This document shows, one piece after another, positions 1 through 10,559 of a stretch of DNA of 64,000 bases. The DNA is from Nansenia antarctica (Eukaryota; Chordata; Actinopteri; Argentiniformes; Microstomatidae): NCBI GenBank assembly GCA_963989245.1, contig OZ022341.1:67250157-67314156 (forward strand), given 5' to 3'. The number at the start of each line of letters is the position of its first letter. Position 1 is the first letter of the stretch. Position numbers and translations under genes: made by a program. The notes under the pieces are model-generated. The model was not told the DNA's origin. It worked only from the letters and a program-made list of their open reading frames with translations, and ran no database searches.

Positions 1-27
1 TCTGTGAATGTGTTTGTGTGTCTGTAG

Positions 28-371
28 TGAATGCAGTGGATATCTTACTACCACCAGAGCCCCAGACCAGAGCCCAGTTTTCACAAGGTGAGTCTCTTTA
101 TCCTGAAGTAGCTAACAGTCTCTCTCCACTGATACTCTCCACAAACCCTGAGATATAATTAGAGAGATCTAGGAGAGGGAGAGACTCATGAAAAACAGGC
201 TCGATATCTTACTCCTCTTATTTCTCTGATTTGGTCTCTGCTCTTCTCCCAGATGCCTGTGAGCTCACACTGGACCCAGACACACCATGCAGTGAATTCG
301 GGAGACACACGCCATGCAGTGAAAATTGGGAAAGACAGGTACCAACCCCAGCCTCCAGAGAGATTCAATAG
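28..371 (+). pseudogene. Relic of a B30.2 (PRY-SPRY) immune-type gene
   Basis: Two exon-like pieces remain. The first (28-87) follows a TAG acceptor, encodes NAVDILLPPEPQTRAQFSQ and ends at AAG|GTGAGT. The second starts at 253 after a pyrimidine tract and CAG. The phases fit: the leftover G of exon 1 plus AT of exon 2 gives Asp, so exon 2 opens with DACELTLDPDT. That is the usual start of the PRY-SPRY exon in fish TRIM-like and NLR-like genes. The B30.2 domain normally runs about 170 residues, but here similarity is lost by about 310. A short imperfect duplication (CACACCATGCAGTGAA, repeated as CACGCCATGCAGTGAA) follows, and the frame reaches a stop at 369-371. The upstream exons would lie outside the window. 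I infer a broken copy; the family assignment rests on the short PRY start and is moderate. Confidence 0.45.
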
Positions 372-2530
372 GGGGTCTCGGTATGTGCTGCGTAGTTATC
401 AATGGTAACAAAGGGTGGGAGCCGCCACCATTGAAAAAAGTCCTGCCAACCTACTTGCCACCCCAGTTACACAGACCAACTGATATAATTTGTTGTATTT
501 TTATTATTGGATCTTTATTTTATTTTTTTAAACTGTTGCACCCTATTTCATGCACCCGAATGGTTGCACCCTATTTCACGTGGAGAGATTTGAATTTGCC
601 TGCTGAGCTGTCTCTTGTGCTGTGCGGTGTGCCTGTTCAGGTAATGTTAAATGTGGTTTTAATTAATTATGTTATTACGTTTAGAATTCATTACCTAATG
701 GATATGTTTAGTCAATTAATGGATGTTTTGTTCATCAATGTAACGTTATTTGCTAAGTTATGAAGCGAATACGTTTTGCAGTTCAGCTGTTAGCACTAGC
801 TAAGTTAGCTAGCTATTTAGCTAGCTAGATATCGTAAGGGTCTGTCTGGACGCTGTTACTGGGAGGTTGAGAGGAGTGGTCAGCAGTGTTGCCAGATTGG
901 TCTGATGTTTACCAGCCCAATAAGTGCTCAAAATCCGCCCAAATTGATAAAAACCAGACCAAATATTATAGCATAGAATATATAATAATTATACATATCA
1001 AAAACGAATAGAATAGAGTAAACAAAGGGACTGCTCAAATACCAAAAATAATATTTGTTGATTGTTTCGATTAGCAATGCTGTGTCAAAGTAATGACAAT
1101 GCTTAGTCTTGTTTCATGTTCAATGCAATGGCAAAATATGATCATGGAAGATAACCTCAATTCAATCATGGTATTATCATATGAAATCCATTTCCATGTG
1201 ACATCCTCTATAGTCTCAATGAATGTGCCTTTTTAAAACCAACCCCCAATTGAATTGGCAATATAATAAAATGTGTTAATTGTACATTAGCATGGTCTGC
1301 AATTAAACACACATTAGCATGGTGATCACAGCATATTTAACACAGTTAACACAGTCTCTGTCAAGTTATTTTAAAACATTTTTTTTCATGGGAAACCAGG
1401 CCAAATTCTGTGCACCAGCCCAAGCCCAATTTTACCAGCACAATGCAACCTAAACTAGCCCAATTGGGCTGGAAGGGGTCTTTGGGCCTTGTTGGGGTGA
1501 CAGTGCTGAGCTGTGTAATATTAGAGCTCCCCATAAGTGAGTGATGCTTTATCATAACCTACTATTCTGTATTCTGTGATTTGGTTTTAAGAGTAATATG
1601 TAATTATTTCCCACTTCAATGAATCTCAGAGGGTTGACTCTCAGATTGAGCTCTCTCTGTGAAATCTAGAATCTGAGATTATTGAAGCCCAATCCTGTGA
1701 TGGTGTCAACAGTCATAGGATGTTCATATCTGGTCAGACTGGACCTCTATTACATATTCCTGGGGTCAGGTCATCTTCATTTGAATGATCCAATGATTGC
1801 AAATAGGACATTTGTTTTCAATGTTTTCTCAATAAACTGTAAAAGAGATTATTTTATTTTTTAGAGATTATTATTATTATTTTCTACATTTAAATGTTTT
1901 CCTTGTACAATGTAAATGACCCTAACCATCAAATCAGATTAAACTTTATTTACAATACATACTGTGGCACATTTCATTCACATATGCAGTATAGCCTAAC
2001 GTGTTTTAATAACCCTGACATATTCAATACAATACAACATGCTTTTATAATCATGTGCTCATTGTGTGTGGATTTATGGCAAATTCTTCTAATTTAATCC
2101 ATTTTAAATTGAGTCTATAACACCACATAATGTGGAAAATTGAAGGGGTCTGAACACTGTATATATACATATACTATCTATTTTAAGAACAGCCTATGGG
2201 GGTACCGCATTTTGATGTCCTCCCAGCACCATTAAGCTTTAGCCGAAGTAAATCAGACCTTGTGTGGAGAAAATCCGTGATCTACAGAATACACTGACTG
2301 ACCCTGATTTACTTCGGATTATTTTACATAAGGAGTGCTTATCATAGTTAGACCATCACAACGAATTCACACATTAAGGCCTTATGCTGTTGTGAATTGG
2401 CCTACGTGTATTTCGGTTACCGAGATGGCACGGTCAGCATCCCTGCAGGCTACTCATTTGAGTCGTATAACCTATAGATTAACGCCCTACACGGGTGGTA
2501 AATGGAAACACGCCTTTGAGGGAAATATTG
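372..2530. other. Non-coding stretch upstream of the histone cluster
   Basis: No gene is supported here. Short ORFs lack family features. The sequence is AT-rich, with simple motifs such as repeated TTAGCTAGC near 800 and phrases rich in CCAGCCCAA at 900-960 and 1415-1480 that look like an old dispersed repeat I cannot name. Confidence 0.5.
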
Positions 2531-2534
2531 AGGT

Positions 2535-2550
2535 GGCTCTTAAAAGAGCC
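2535..2550 (-). promoter_or_regulatory. Histone 3' stem-loop of the H3 gene
   Basis: GGCTCTTAAAAGAGCC, a 6-bp stem with a 4-nt loop in the replication-dependent histone consensus, lies about 34 nt past the H3 stop. In the mRNA it binds SLBP and directs cleavage without polyadenylation. The same 16-mer follows every histone gene in the window. Confidence 0.95.
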
Positions 2551-2584
2551 TTTGGGGATCTATTGTTAGATCAGGGTGGTGATC

Positions 2585-3013
<429 letters not shown>

Positions 3014-3049
3014 TCAGTTGGAGTATAACCAATCTCAACAGAACGTTGT

Positions 3050-3140
3050 ACATTTATAAACCCCCAGTCGTGCCCCGATTGGTTGGCGACTATAGACGAG
3101 CTCATTGGCTCGTTGGCGCCTCCTTCTCCGGCTGCCATTG
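3050..3140 (-). promoter_or_regulatory. H3 promoter: TATA and CCAAT boxes
   Basis: On the minus strand TTTATAAATG lies about 60 nt upstream of the H3 start. Behind it are three CCAAT boxes (ATTGG on the plus strand near 3079, 3100 and 3137). This is a typical S-phase histone promoter layout. Confidence 0.75.
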
Positions 3141-3239
3141 GACACGAGCACCGTCCACAAATTCAAACACTTATACCCTGCCGCGCGCTTCCTTTGTTTG
3201 GCCCCTCCCCCAAACCGTTGGCTTCAAAGAGATGTAATT

Positions 3240-3870
3240 CCGATATCTTTTGTCAATGATAATCTATCCTTTAAATTATTATTTTTTAAAGCCAAAACAA
3301 ATGTGAAGATACAAAAAAGTATGTAATGTACGACTATATGAATACAAATGAACAAGAACAGTGTAAACATTATGTACAGAGATCAGCGTGGTGCAGACAC
3401 TTATTTTGTCTTTACGGTGGTTGTGTGCCATTGGACGTCCTTTAATCTCGCTGCTGTTGTGGACATTGTTGTCCTCTATGCTTAATCTATAACTTCATCA
3501 TTGTTGTCCTCTATTCTAAATCTATAATTTCATCATTGTTGTCCTCTAATTTTAATCTAAAGTTTCATAACTAGTTGTCCTCACCCAGTTCATACAAATG
3601 ATGAACCAACAAACGCAAACTATTATTATGGAAGAACAAGGTCCACTACACAAGGAAGGGGTGATGTTTAAAACCGTAAAAAAGGACTAAACGTTATTTC
3701 AAATGCTGAGGCAGTGACATCACGAGGATGTTTTCTGCCCAACCCTGTGTAATATGTATGGGTGCGTTCTCTGCCTCGTACATGAAATCACAACTAGTGT
3801 TCTTCACAACATGAAACACTCATAACGCAGACAAACAGTGGAGGGAGAGATGGACTGCACTTTTGGAGAG
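3240..3870. other. Spacer between H3 and H2A
   Basis: AT-rich spacer without coding evidence. A short imperfect tandem repeat around TTGTTGTCCTCTA occurs three times between about 3465 and 3580. Confidence 0.6.
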
Positions 3871-3880
3871 AGAAGTGGTT

Positions 3881-3896
3881 GGCTCTTAAAAGAGCC
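3881..3896 (-). promoter_or_regulatory. Histone 3' stem-loop of the H2A gene
   Basis: GGCTCTTAAAAGAGCC about 40 nt past the H2A stop; the site for SLBP-dependent 3' end formation. Confidence 0.95.
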
Positions 3897-3936
3897 TTTG
3901 GGGTTAAGTAGTGGGGTCAAAGCCGTAGTAGAACTT

Positions 3937-4323
3937 TTACTTGGCTTTGGCGGGCTTCTCGGTCTTCTTGGGGAGCAGCACTGCCTGGATGTTGGGCAGC
4001 ACACCGCCCTGAGCGATGGTCACACCGCCCAGCAGTTTGTTTAGCTCCTCGTCGTTACGGACGGCCAGCTGCAGATGACGGGGGATGATACGAGACTTCT
4101 TGTTGTCGCGGGCGGCGTTGCCGGCCAACTCCAGGATCTCAGCAGTCAGGTACTCGAGCACGGCGGCCAGGTAAACCGGTGCGCCGGCGCCCACACGATG
4201 GGCATAGTTGCCCTTGCGTAGGAGCCTGTGGACACGGCCCACAGGGAACTGAAGCCCGGCGCGAGAAGAGCGGGTCTTTGCCTTTGCTCTGGCCTTGCCT
4301 CCAGTTTTGCCTCTCCCTGACAT
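3937..4323 (-). CDS. Histone H2A
   Basis: Core histone that dimerises with H2B. The protein is 128 residues and starts SGRGKTGGKARAKAKTRSSR. It carries the AGLQFPVGRVHRLLRKGNYA motif and the acidic-patch residues in NDEELNKLLGGV. It ends LLPKKTEKPAKAK, with no SQ(E/D) tail motif, so it is a canonical H2A and not H2A.X or H2A.Z. It is intronless, followed by the histone stem-loop, and preceded by TATA and CCAAT boxes. The start is the only ATG that gives the conserved SGRGK terminus. No defect is seen. Confidence 0.97.
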   Translation of the reverse strand: MSGRGKTGGKARAKAKTRSSRAGLQFPVGRVHRLLRKGNYAHRVGAGAPVYLAAVLEYLTAEILELAGNAARDNKKSRIIPRHLQLAVRNDEELNKLLGGVTIAQGGVLPNIQAVLLPKKTEKPAKAK

Positions 4324-4399
4324 GGTGACGGTTTAGCGGGATCTCAAACAAGATGAAGAAAATAATTTCAGATAACAGTTCCGCCGCTTGGAGCGTCGT

Positions 4400-4460
4400 T
4401 CTTATAGCTCGCCTTGACGGCGTTCATTGGCCACTGGGTCGATGTCACCTCATCCAATCA
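4400..4460 (-). promoter_or_regulatory. H2A promoter: TATA and CCAAT
   Basis: On the minus strand GAGCTATAAGAAC lies about 80 nt upstream of the H2A start. An ATTGG (CCAAT on the minus strand) lies at about 4426 and a plus-strand CCAAT at about 4454. Confidence 0.65.
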
Positions 4461-4539
4461 AGAGACAGAGATTGTGACACTTCTGTCTTTGTGAGTTTCC
4501 CTCGCGCGCCAGAAATCGAAGTTTAAATCAAACTCGTCC

Positions 4540-4542
4540 CAC

Positions 4543-4601
<59 letters not shown>

Positions 4602-4890
4602 TTTATTTGTATAGCGCTCTTCCTGCAAACGTTGCAGCTCAAAGTGCTTTAATCATTATATAATCTTAATTTAATTATTTAGTCATTTAAAGGCAATATT
4701 AAAAAGATGGGTTTTTAGTCTTGACTTGAACATATGTGCTGAGGTTGCATCCCTAATGTAAACTGGCAGTGCATTCCACAATTTGGGTGCATAAAATGAG
4801 AATGCAGCCTCACCAAATCTCTTCTTTTGTACATGTGGTACACAGAGAAAACCAGCGTCAGAAGACCTGACATGACATATTCAATATACT
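4540..4890 (-). mobile_element. 5'-truncated LINE 3' end between H2A and H1
   Basis: Read on the minus strand, about 4680-4810 encodes the C-terminus of a LINE ORF2 (FYAPKLWNALPVYIRDATS, then a MFKSRLKTHLF-type end and stop). A 3' UTR with AAAGCACTTTGAGC-like and AGCGCTATACAAATAAAG-like phrases follows, ending in a long (ATT)n tail at about 4545-4600. This is the usual 3' tail of L2/Rex-type fish LINEs. Only the last few hundred bases were inserted, consistent with 5' truncation on insertion into the histone spacer. A second (AAT)n run lies at 4912-4937. Confidence 0.7.
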
Positions 4891-4939
4891 AAAACTAGTA
4901 TATGTCATAATATAATAATAATAATAATAATAATAATAT

Positions 4940-5340
4940 ATAATTGATACGTATATAATATGTACATTGTGAAGTGCGTTCCCAGCTCTCTGTAGTACGT
5001 TACTCCTGACTGAGCGAAAAGTGTTCTGTTATCTCCCGCCTTTCTGTCCAAATATAACGTATTGGTGTAACGGAAAGAGGAACTAACTGTATATGTTGAT
5101 ATTATATGCAACTTTATCATTATGGACACTGTCATACCCCCACCATCCTCTCCCGCACACAGATCTACCGAGTGACACTTTATAGCGTCAAAGTGTAAAC
5201 TAGACCTAGATGTCAAATCTCTCATTACTGCTCATTATTTACTCAATAAGTAAAACCATGATTGTCGTGTGTGTAAGTCCGTGGTTGACACTGGTGTAAA
5301 ATACTAAAATAAACACTCGACTTTTTCTGTCGTCATGGAT
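4940..5340. other. Spacer between H2A and H1
   Basis: Non-coding. From about 5170 onward it matches the sequence at about 58045-58260 in front of the second H1 stem-loop, so it belongs to an older duplicated histone block. Confidence 0.65.
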
Positions 5341-5368
5341 GATAATGCGTTTTTACGAAAATCTGGGT

Positions 5369-5384
5369 GGCTCTTAAAAGAGCC
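5369..5384 (-). promoter_or_regulatory. Histone 3' stem-loop of the first H1 gene
   Basis: GGCTCTTAAAAGAGCC about 42 nt past the H1 stop. Confidence 0.95.
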
Positions 5385-5426
5385 TTTTTGTGGTACAAAT
5401 GGTGTCGGCAAGAACACTTTGAATGT

Positions 5427-6059
5427 TTACTTCTTCTTTGGGGCTGCCTTCTTTGCCTTGGGCTTCACCGTTTTGGGTTTGGCTACCTTGGGCTTGGCTG
5501 CCTTGACGGCCTTTTTGGGGCTCTTAGCCGGAGCCTTCTTGACCGGTGTGGCCTTCTTGACTTTCTTGGGGCTCTTGGTGGCCTTCTTGGTGACTGCCGC
5601 GGGCTTCTTTGCCTTCTTGGGAGACTTCTTGACCGCAGCAGCGGGCTTCTTTGCCTTTTTCGGAGACTTCTTGGCAGCGGCGGGCTTCTTTGCGGCCGCC
5701 TTCTTGGGTTTCGGGGCGGCGGCTTTCTTCGCCGGCTTCTTGACCGCCTCGGCGGCTTTCTTGTTGAGCTTGAAAGAGCCGGAGGCCCCGGTGCCCTTGA
5801 GCTGGAGCAGAGTGCCCTTGGTGACGAGGCTCTTGACGGCGACCTTGACGCGGGAGTTGTTCTTCTCCACGTCGTAGCCACCGGCCGACAGCGCCTTCTT
5901 GAGCGCGGCCAGAGAAACACCGCTCCTCTCCTTGGATGCGGACACGGCCGTCACGATGAGCTCGGCGACGCTGGGGCCAGCTTTCTTGGGCCTGGTTGCT
6001 GCCTTCTTCTTGGGGCTCTTGGCCGGCGCGGGGGCTGGTGCTGGTGCGACTTCTGCCAT
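5427..6059 (-). CDS. Linker histone H1, copy 1
   Basis: Linker histone that binds the nucleosome dyad and compacts chromatin. 210 residues: a short Ala/Pro/Lys-rich head (AEVAPAPAPAPAKSPKKK), a winged-helix globular domain at about residues 28-100 (GPSVAELIVTAVSASKERSG to GTGASGSFKLNKK), then a Lys/Ala/Pro tail with several SPKK motifs. The open frame extends 35 codons further upstream to 6164, but MAEVAP is chosen because it gives the standard H1 start and because the longer frame would run into the promoter. Intronless, stem-loop downstream, H1 box upstream. It differs from copy 2 at about 58.3 kb by scattered substitutions and small indels in the tail. Confidence 0.96.
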   Translation of the reverse strand: MAEVAPAPAPAPAKSPKKKAATRPKKAGPSVAELIVTAVSASKERSGVSLAALKKALSAGGYDVEKNNSRVKVAVKSLVTKGTLLQLKGTGASGSFKLNKKAAEAVKKPAKKAAAPKPKKAAAKKPAAAKKSPKKAKKPAAAVKKSPKKAKKPAAVTKKATKSPKKVKKATPVKKAPAKSPKKAVKAAKPKVAKPKTVKPKAKKAAPKKK

Positions 6060-6225
6060 GTCTGTAGAAAGTCTAGTTCGTTCCGGTAAACCAACTAGTC
6101 TGCAAATCTGCTCTGTGAGAATGAAGCTCAACCCGGAGCAGGGGGCTGTCCTTAAACGCGGCATGAGAACCGTGCAGACTCAACCATCCCTGCTCAGCAG
6201 TCTGCTGCCGAAATGTTTGGGCGCC

Positions 6226-6232
6226 TGTGTTT
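6226..6232 (-). promoter_or_regulatory. H1 box (AAACACA) of H1 copy 1
   Basis: TGTGTTT on the plus strand reads AAACACA on the minus strand, about 170 nt upstream of the H1 start. This is the H1-specific promoter element. The same box at a comparable distance precedes H1 copy 2. Confidence 0.7.
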
Positions 6233-6299
6233 TCTCCTCGCGAATAACGGGCCAAAAGTCACCCGTGGTGCCGAGTTGAGGTCCAAATGCAAACGGGCC

Positions 6300-7240
6300 A
6301 GCGAGCAGACTTGCCTCCGGTTAGAATAAAGTCATGTGAGCCGCGAAGGCCTCGTGAGTTTTGTTGTGACTCGATCAAAACCCCACCGTTGCACCGTCGG
6401 AGGGAGCGGTGCGCACAGCTTTTCCTGTGTTATTTGTCTCCTAAAGTGGCTAAAAGTGCATATGATTGCGACCAGCACTCGTTGTCCAGGTAGCCAGGTT
6501 GTCTGGCAAGGGAGTACAAAGGTTGAGGGTCCCCCGATGTGGTGCGGGGTGTTATAAATATGAGCTCTTTTGGTGGTCGTGAAACACAGTCGCGGGGATG
6601 TGGCTGAGAGCTTGTCCGTATAGGTGATTTTTCAGATGGTGTCCCTCTCCCTCCCATTAAATCTAGACAAGACAGGTGAAAGCCATAGATAGACTATGCT
6701 TGCTGCATGTCGATTCTGAGGAATCAATTGCGATATTATCACCAGAATTGTGTTGAGGACATCAGCAGCCTTATGATGAATATGTTCGGCTACTAAACTA
6801 GTTGGTAACTAGCTGAAATTGCAATCATAACTTTGTTTGTAAATAAATAAATAATAATAGTAATAAGTAAATTCAATAAATTAAATGTGCTTATGTATGT
6901 GTTGTTTATCGATGGTGACGTAGTCAGCCTGCCTCCTCTCTCCATGTGTTTGTGGGTCTTTGTGGACCGGGGTGTTTAAATTACATCACATTTGTAATGT
7001 AACATAATATAATATAATGGTTCTGCCGCTGCTTGGCTGTCCTTGAGCCTCGTATTAATCGTATTAATATTCACCAATAATACAATAATCGACATAGACA
7101 AGACATGCATGACCGAACTCGTTCACATCATTGGTTCTTGAGGTTCTGTCCAGGTAGCTGACTAGTGAGCCTGCATCAACCTTAATGCTATTCAAGTGCA
7201 AGAAGATTACATTTGTCTTCGCCGTTTAAGATACACACAT
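6300..7240. other. H1 upstream spacer, shared with the second H1 locus
   Basis: Non-coding. Up to about 7030 it is recognisably homologous to about 59220-60005, with long near-identical stretches (for example around GTCATGTGAGCCGCGAAGG and GAGGAATCAATTGCGATATT). No gene seen. Confidence 0.65.
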
Positions 7241-7248
7241 TCATCTGC

Positions 7249-7297
7249 TGTGGAGCAGTAGCAGGCGGTCTGATTCTCCCTGGAGGTGATGGTAGAT
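7249..7297 (-). pseudogene. Decayed fragment of a histone H2B gene
   Basis: About 48 bp match the intact H2B at about 7922-7970 with a few changes. CTCCCTGGAGGTGATGGTA and GCGGTCTG are shared, in the same order and orientation, but with small deletions that break the frame. The matching piece of H2B encodes the segment around TITSREIQTAVRLLLP. Neither flank continues the gene. It is probably a leftover of an older repeat unit lost by unequal exchange. Confidence 0.6.
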
Positions 7298-7299
7298 CC

Positions 7300-7790
7300 A
7301 CATGTGAACGCCGTTTAAACTATTATTATATTTTATTATTTATTTTAAATCCACCTGTCCCGAGAAATTGGCCATGCGTATGTATGCAGTGTAGTCACTC
7401 CTGTCCATTATATTAATAGAGGAAACCGTTTTAGACAACTAGTGAGCAACAAACAAGTGAGGAACAAAAAAGGCGCGCAAAATCTCCTGCGCGTTCAAGG
7501 ACTGGAGTCTTTGAAAATTGTAACATCGAGTAATTGATACATATGCCTTATACATGCTTGTTATGTTATGTATACTTTCTGCCTGTTTTAACCTGCTGTG
7601 GCTTTCACTCCTGTATTACTGTTTTCTTCCTTGTTATGTAAAGCACTTTGAGACCCTTGGTCTGGGAAAGGTGCTGTATAAATACTGTATAATTGTACTT
7701 ACTTGTTACAATACACAATTAGTACAGCATATACATTCGACTGATTTGTAGCACGCGAGGTCATCTCACTATGGAATTGCTTTCTTTTTT
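7300..7790. other. Spacer between H1 and H2B with a LINE-like 3' tail
   Basis: No gene. About 7620-7685 (AAAGCACTTTGAGACC, then AAAGGTGCTGTATAAATA) resembles the 3' UTR end of L2/Rex-type LINEs or SINEs with such tails. The rest is AT-rich and unassigned. Confidence 0.4.
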
Positions 7791-7802
7791 GATAGGGTGG
7801 GT

Positions 7803-7818
7803 GGCTCTTAAAAGAGCC
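7803..7818 (-). promoter_or_regulatory. Histone 3' stem-loop of the H2B gene
   Basis: GGCTCTTAAAAGAGCC about 32 nt past the H2B stop. Confidence 0.95.
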
Positions 7819-7850
7819 TTTTGGGGTAAGCAGTACAGACGAAAATCTGT

Positions 7851-8225
7851 TTACTTGGAGCTGGTGTATTTGGTTACGGCCTTGGTGCCCTCGGACACGG
7901 CGTGCTTGGCCAGCTCACCGGGGAGCAGCAGACGCACGGCGGTCTGGATCTCCCTGGAGGTGATGGTACGACGCTTGTTGTAGTGGGCTAGGCGAGAGGA
8001 CTCGCCGGCGATGCGCTCGAAGATGTCGTTGACGAAGGAATTCATGATTCCCATGGCCTTGGAGGAGATGCCGGTGTCGGGGTGGACCTGCTTCAGGACC
8101 TTGTACACGTAGATGGCATAGCTCTCCTTCCTGGACTTTCTGCGCTTCTTGCCGGTTTTGGTGGCGGTCTTAGTGACGGCTTTCTTGGAGCCCTTCTTGG
8201 GCGCTGGCTTCGCAGGTTCTGGCAT
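7851..8225 (-). CDS. Histone H2B
   Basis: Core histone that pairs with H2A. 124 residues, starting PEPAKPAPKKGSKKAVTK. The basic KKRRKSRKESYAIYVYKVLK segment begins the histone fold; the middle contains VNDIFERIAGESSRLAHYN, and the end is GTKAVTKYTSSK with the ubiquitination-site lysine. Length and ends fit the family. Intronless with a stem-loop downstream, and with the H2B-specific octamer and a TATA element upstream in the correct orientation. Intact. Confidence 0.97.
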   Translation of the reverse strand: MPEPAKPAPKKGSKKAVTKTATKTGKKRRKSRKESYAIYVYKVLKQVHPDTGISSKAMGIMNSFVNDIFERIAGESSRLAHYNKRRTITSREIQTAVRLLLPGELAKHAVSEGTKAVTKYTSSK

Positions 8226-8282
8226 GTTGATAGTGGCTCGTTACTTCTCAGAAACGAATGAAGAGGCGGCAAACGCACACCC

Positions 8283-8309
8283 GTAATATAAAGGTGGGGC
8301 TATGCAAAT
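8283..8309 (-). promoter_or_regulatory. H2B promoter: TATA element and octamer
   Basis: Plus-strand ATGCAAAT at 8302-8309 is the octamer ATTTGCAT on the minus strand, the element bound by Oct-1 that marks H2B promoters. A TATA-like TTTATATTA lies between it and the start, about 60 nt upstream of the ATG. Confidence 0.8.
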
Positions 8310-8841
8310 TAGGCGGCTGCTGACATCCACTTCCAAAGCTCTAGTCTGCCTCGCGGGTAAATACATTATCTGCGCACGCGCGGGCTCCTCCCCCCACCCC
8401 TTCCTTACTTTTTCACCCGGCTGTCGGGTTGCCTTGTTTCCGATGGCGATATGAACATGAAAACGTCAAGAGGAAGATTGAGAATGATATACATAGAACA
8501 CCAAGTCCCCCAAACTCCCAACCATCCTAGCGATTACTACCAGGAATTGTCCTTTTGGGATGGTACGACAAGGGCATGCATTATTATTATCACTAGATGC
8601 GCAATAGAAAAAGGGGCTGCACTGTGTTGCGTGCGTAATAATCCATAATAACCATTTTCTTTCTAGAGTGCACATGTGGGATGGTCATTTCTAGTCGTGG
8701 AATGCAAAGTCTACGCATTTACTTGCGTTGACATTGATTTGGCAACGTATGTTTTTCTCATGACAGCTATACCCGTTGAATGTACAGGCCTGACAAAATG
8801 TGTTATAACAATGGAATCAACTCTCTTGTGTGGAGATGGGT

Positions 8842-8857
8842 GGCTCTTAAAAGAGCC
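8842..8857 (-). promoter_or_regulatory. Orphan histone 3' stem-loop of the lost H4 gene
   Basis: An intact GGCTCTTAAAAGAGCC 37 nt past the stop of the H4 stub. It is unchanged although its gene is gone. Confidence 0.9.
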
Positions 8858-8894
8858 GTTGTTTTTTGTAGGGGTGGTTGAGTTTACGAATAGT

Positions 8895-8918
8895 TTAGCC
8901 GCCGAAGCCGTACAGAGT
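8895..8918 (-). pseudogene. 3' stub of a histone H4 gene
   Basis: Minus-strand codons read TLYGFGG followed by TAA, the exact C-terminus of H4, with the normal spacing to a perfect histone stem-loop. Upstream of the Thr codon similarity stops abruptly: the Arg-Gln-Gly-Arg that should precede is absent and the sequence is unrelated. About 95 codons and the promoter are missing. The position, upstream of H2B on the same strand, is where H4 belongs in the H4-H2B-H1-H2A-H3 unit. Confidence 0.85.
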
Positions 8919-10555
8919 TGGAATGGTCTGATAAGATTGACTCCTTACAACAGCACATGGTCAAATTTAGACACTATTATGACTGCAACCATTTCAATCT
9001 TTTAGCAATGTTGTAGTAGGAAATGTAGGCTCAACTGATCTATTTTGTGGAGCTCTGCCCCATAGGAGAGCTCTGCTCCTATTGGTTTACTCCTATAGGT
9101 AGCCAATGACTGAATTATTTATTGATTTATTCAGGGGGGGTGAGAGAGACTGTTTTGCCTTGCCCGGTAAAGACAAGGGCACTCTGAGAGGAGATTGCGA
9201 ATCTGCTGACAAAGGGTGCAATGGTCCTAGTCCCCAGGGACCAGTGGTTTGTACTCCCCCTCAATCTGCTGGAGCTTGAGGCAGTCAGACTGATTGCTCA
9301 GCTCAACAGCTAAAAAAAAAAACTTCCCACCTACACTTAATTTCCCGCCTATTTGCACACGCCTTATATGGCTCTCCCACTCTATCTCTTCTGATCTCTT
9401 CTTTCTCCTCCCAAAATGAGAGAGAGATAGAGATGTACTAATTAAAAGTCACTCAGACCAGTTGCACCCTGGAGTCATCCTTAACTAGCCTAAACCTGTC
9501 ATAGCTGACCACAGTGATAACCACTGGTGATAACATTTTTGGGTGGGGCACAGGTTATGGGGGCATGCTCCACGGGGAAGAATATCAACTTTAAAATCTG
9601 GATTTACAGTCGATTTTAGCATGAGAATATATATAACTTAATTATTTGTATATATAACTTATTAAAGGGCAAACTGCAAACACAACAAAAATATAATGCA
9701 CAACAACTGACAAATCAACTGGAATAGTCTTTGTTAGCAGAGTAGACCTAATGTTAACAGAATGGACTTATACTCTTTGTCTATCTGTGCAGCGGTAAGG
9801 TGAATAATTCTAGCAGTACTGTCCAGACAGTTGTCTTGTTTAGCCATTCAACTAGGCATTATTTATTCAATGGAGAAAGACATGGAACACAATGCAATTG
9901 TGATAATAAATGTGTTCTTTGTTACTTCTTTAATTAAATTAAAGTGTACCTTTCTATTATCATACAATATTTCCTTGAACATGTAAACTCTATAATCATA
10001 CAGTTGTCTTTCTATTAGTTGTCTCTGTCATACTGAACTGTTTGTTATCATCCTGAACTATCTCTGTTGCTCATGTTACATACGTATCAGTCTTATCCAC
10101 TGTATCTAATTCAGCACTGAAGCCTGAAGTTTGAGCACAAGGTGTGTCCTCTTGCTACCTCTGCTGATATAAAAGAGAATTGCAGCCTTGGAGAAAAAGA
10201 TGGCAGCCGAATTCCAAGGCAAATACACAGACACACACAGAAATACTGCAAAAACGCTTTATACTAACTAGATTTTGAAAATGTAAAGATGCTGGGTGGT
10301 AGAACGCACATATCTAGGAAAAGTCATGAAAGGAGGGTCCTGACATTTGATCATGTGCAAAGGTAGATTTGTTTTTGTACTCACTGGTGCCCTATGACAC
10401 CTCACGGCTTTCCTAGTGCAATAAGCAAAAAGGACACTGGGGGTAATACAATAGACACAAACTCACAAACAAATGGCATATGAAGGTTAAAGCTGAGAAA
10501 TGCTCAACTACATTGTATGTCTTTATAATCTACTACTGTGGATGTCATATGTTGC
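8919..10555. other. Non-coding sequence replacing the H4 body
   Basis: No gene found. Near 9050-9110 there is a short inverted motif around GGAGAGCTCTGCTCC, and at 9400-9440 a run rich in GAGAGAGATAGAGATG. The block could be a decayed retroelement but no coding motif or terminal repeat is convincing. Confidence 0.4.
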
Positions 10556-10559
10556 ATAT

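Noticed and set aside
326..763. 145-codon plus-strand ORF
   Set aside because: No recognisable domain or homology; crosses the decayed B30.2 relic.
5335..6089. Plus-strand Leu/Gly/Phe-rich ORFs of 180-240 codons (also at 58253-59017)
   Set aside because: Antisense shadows of the Lys/Ala-rich H1 genes.
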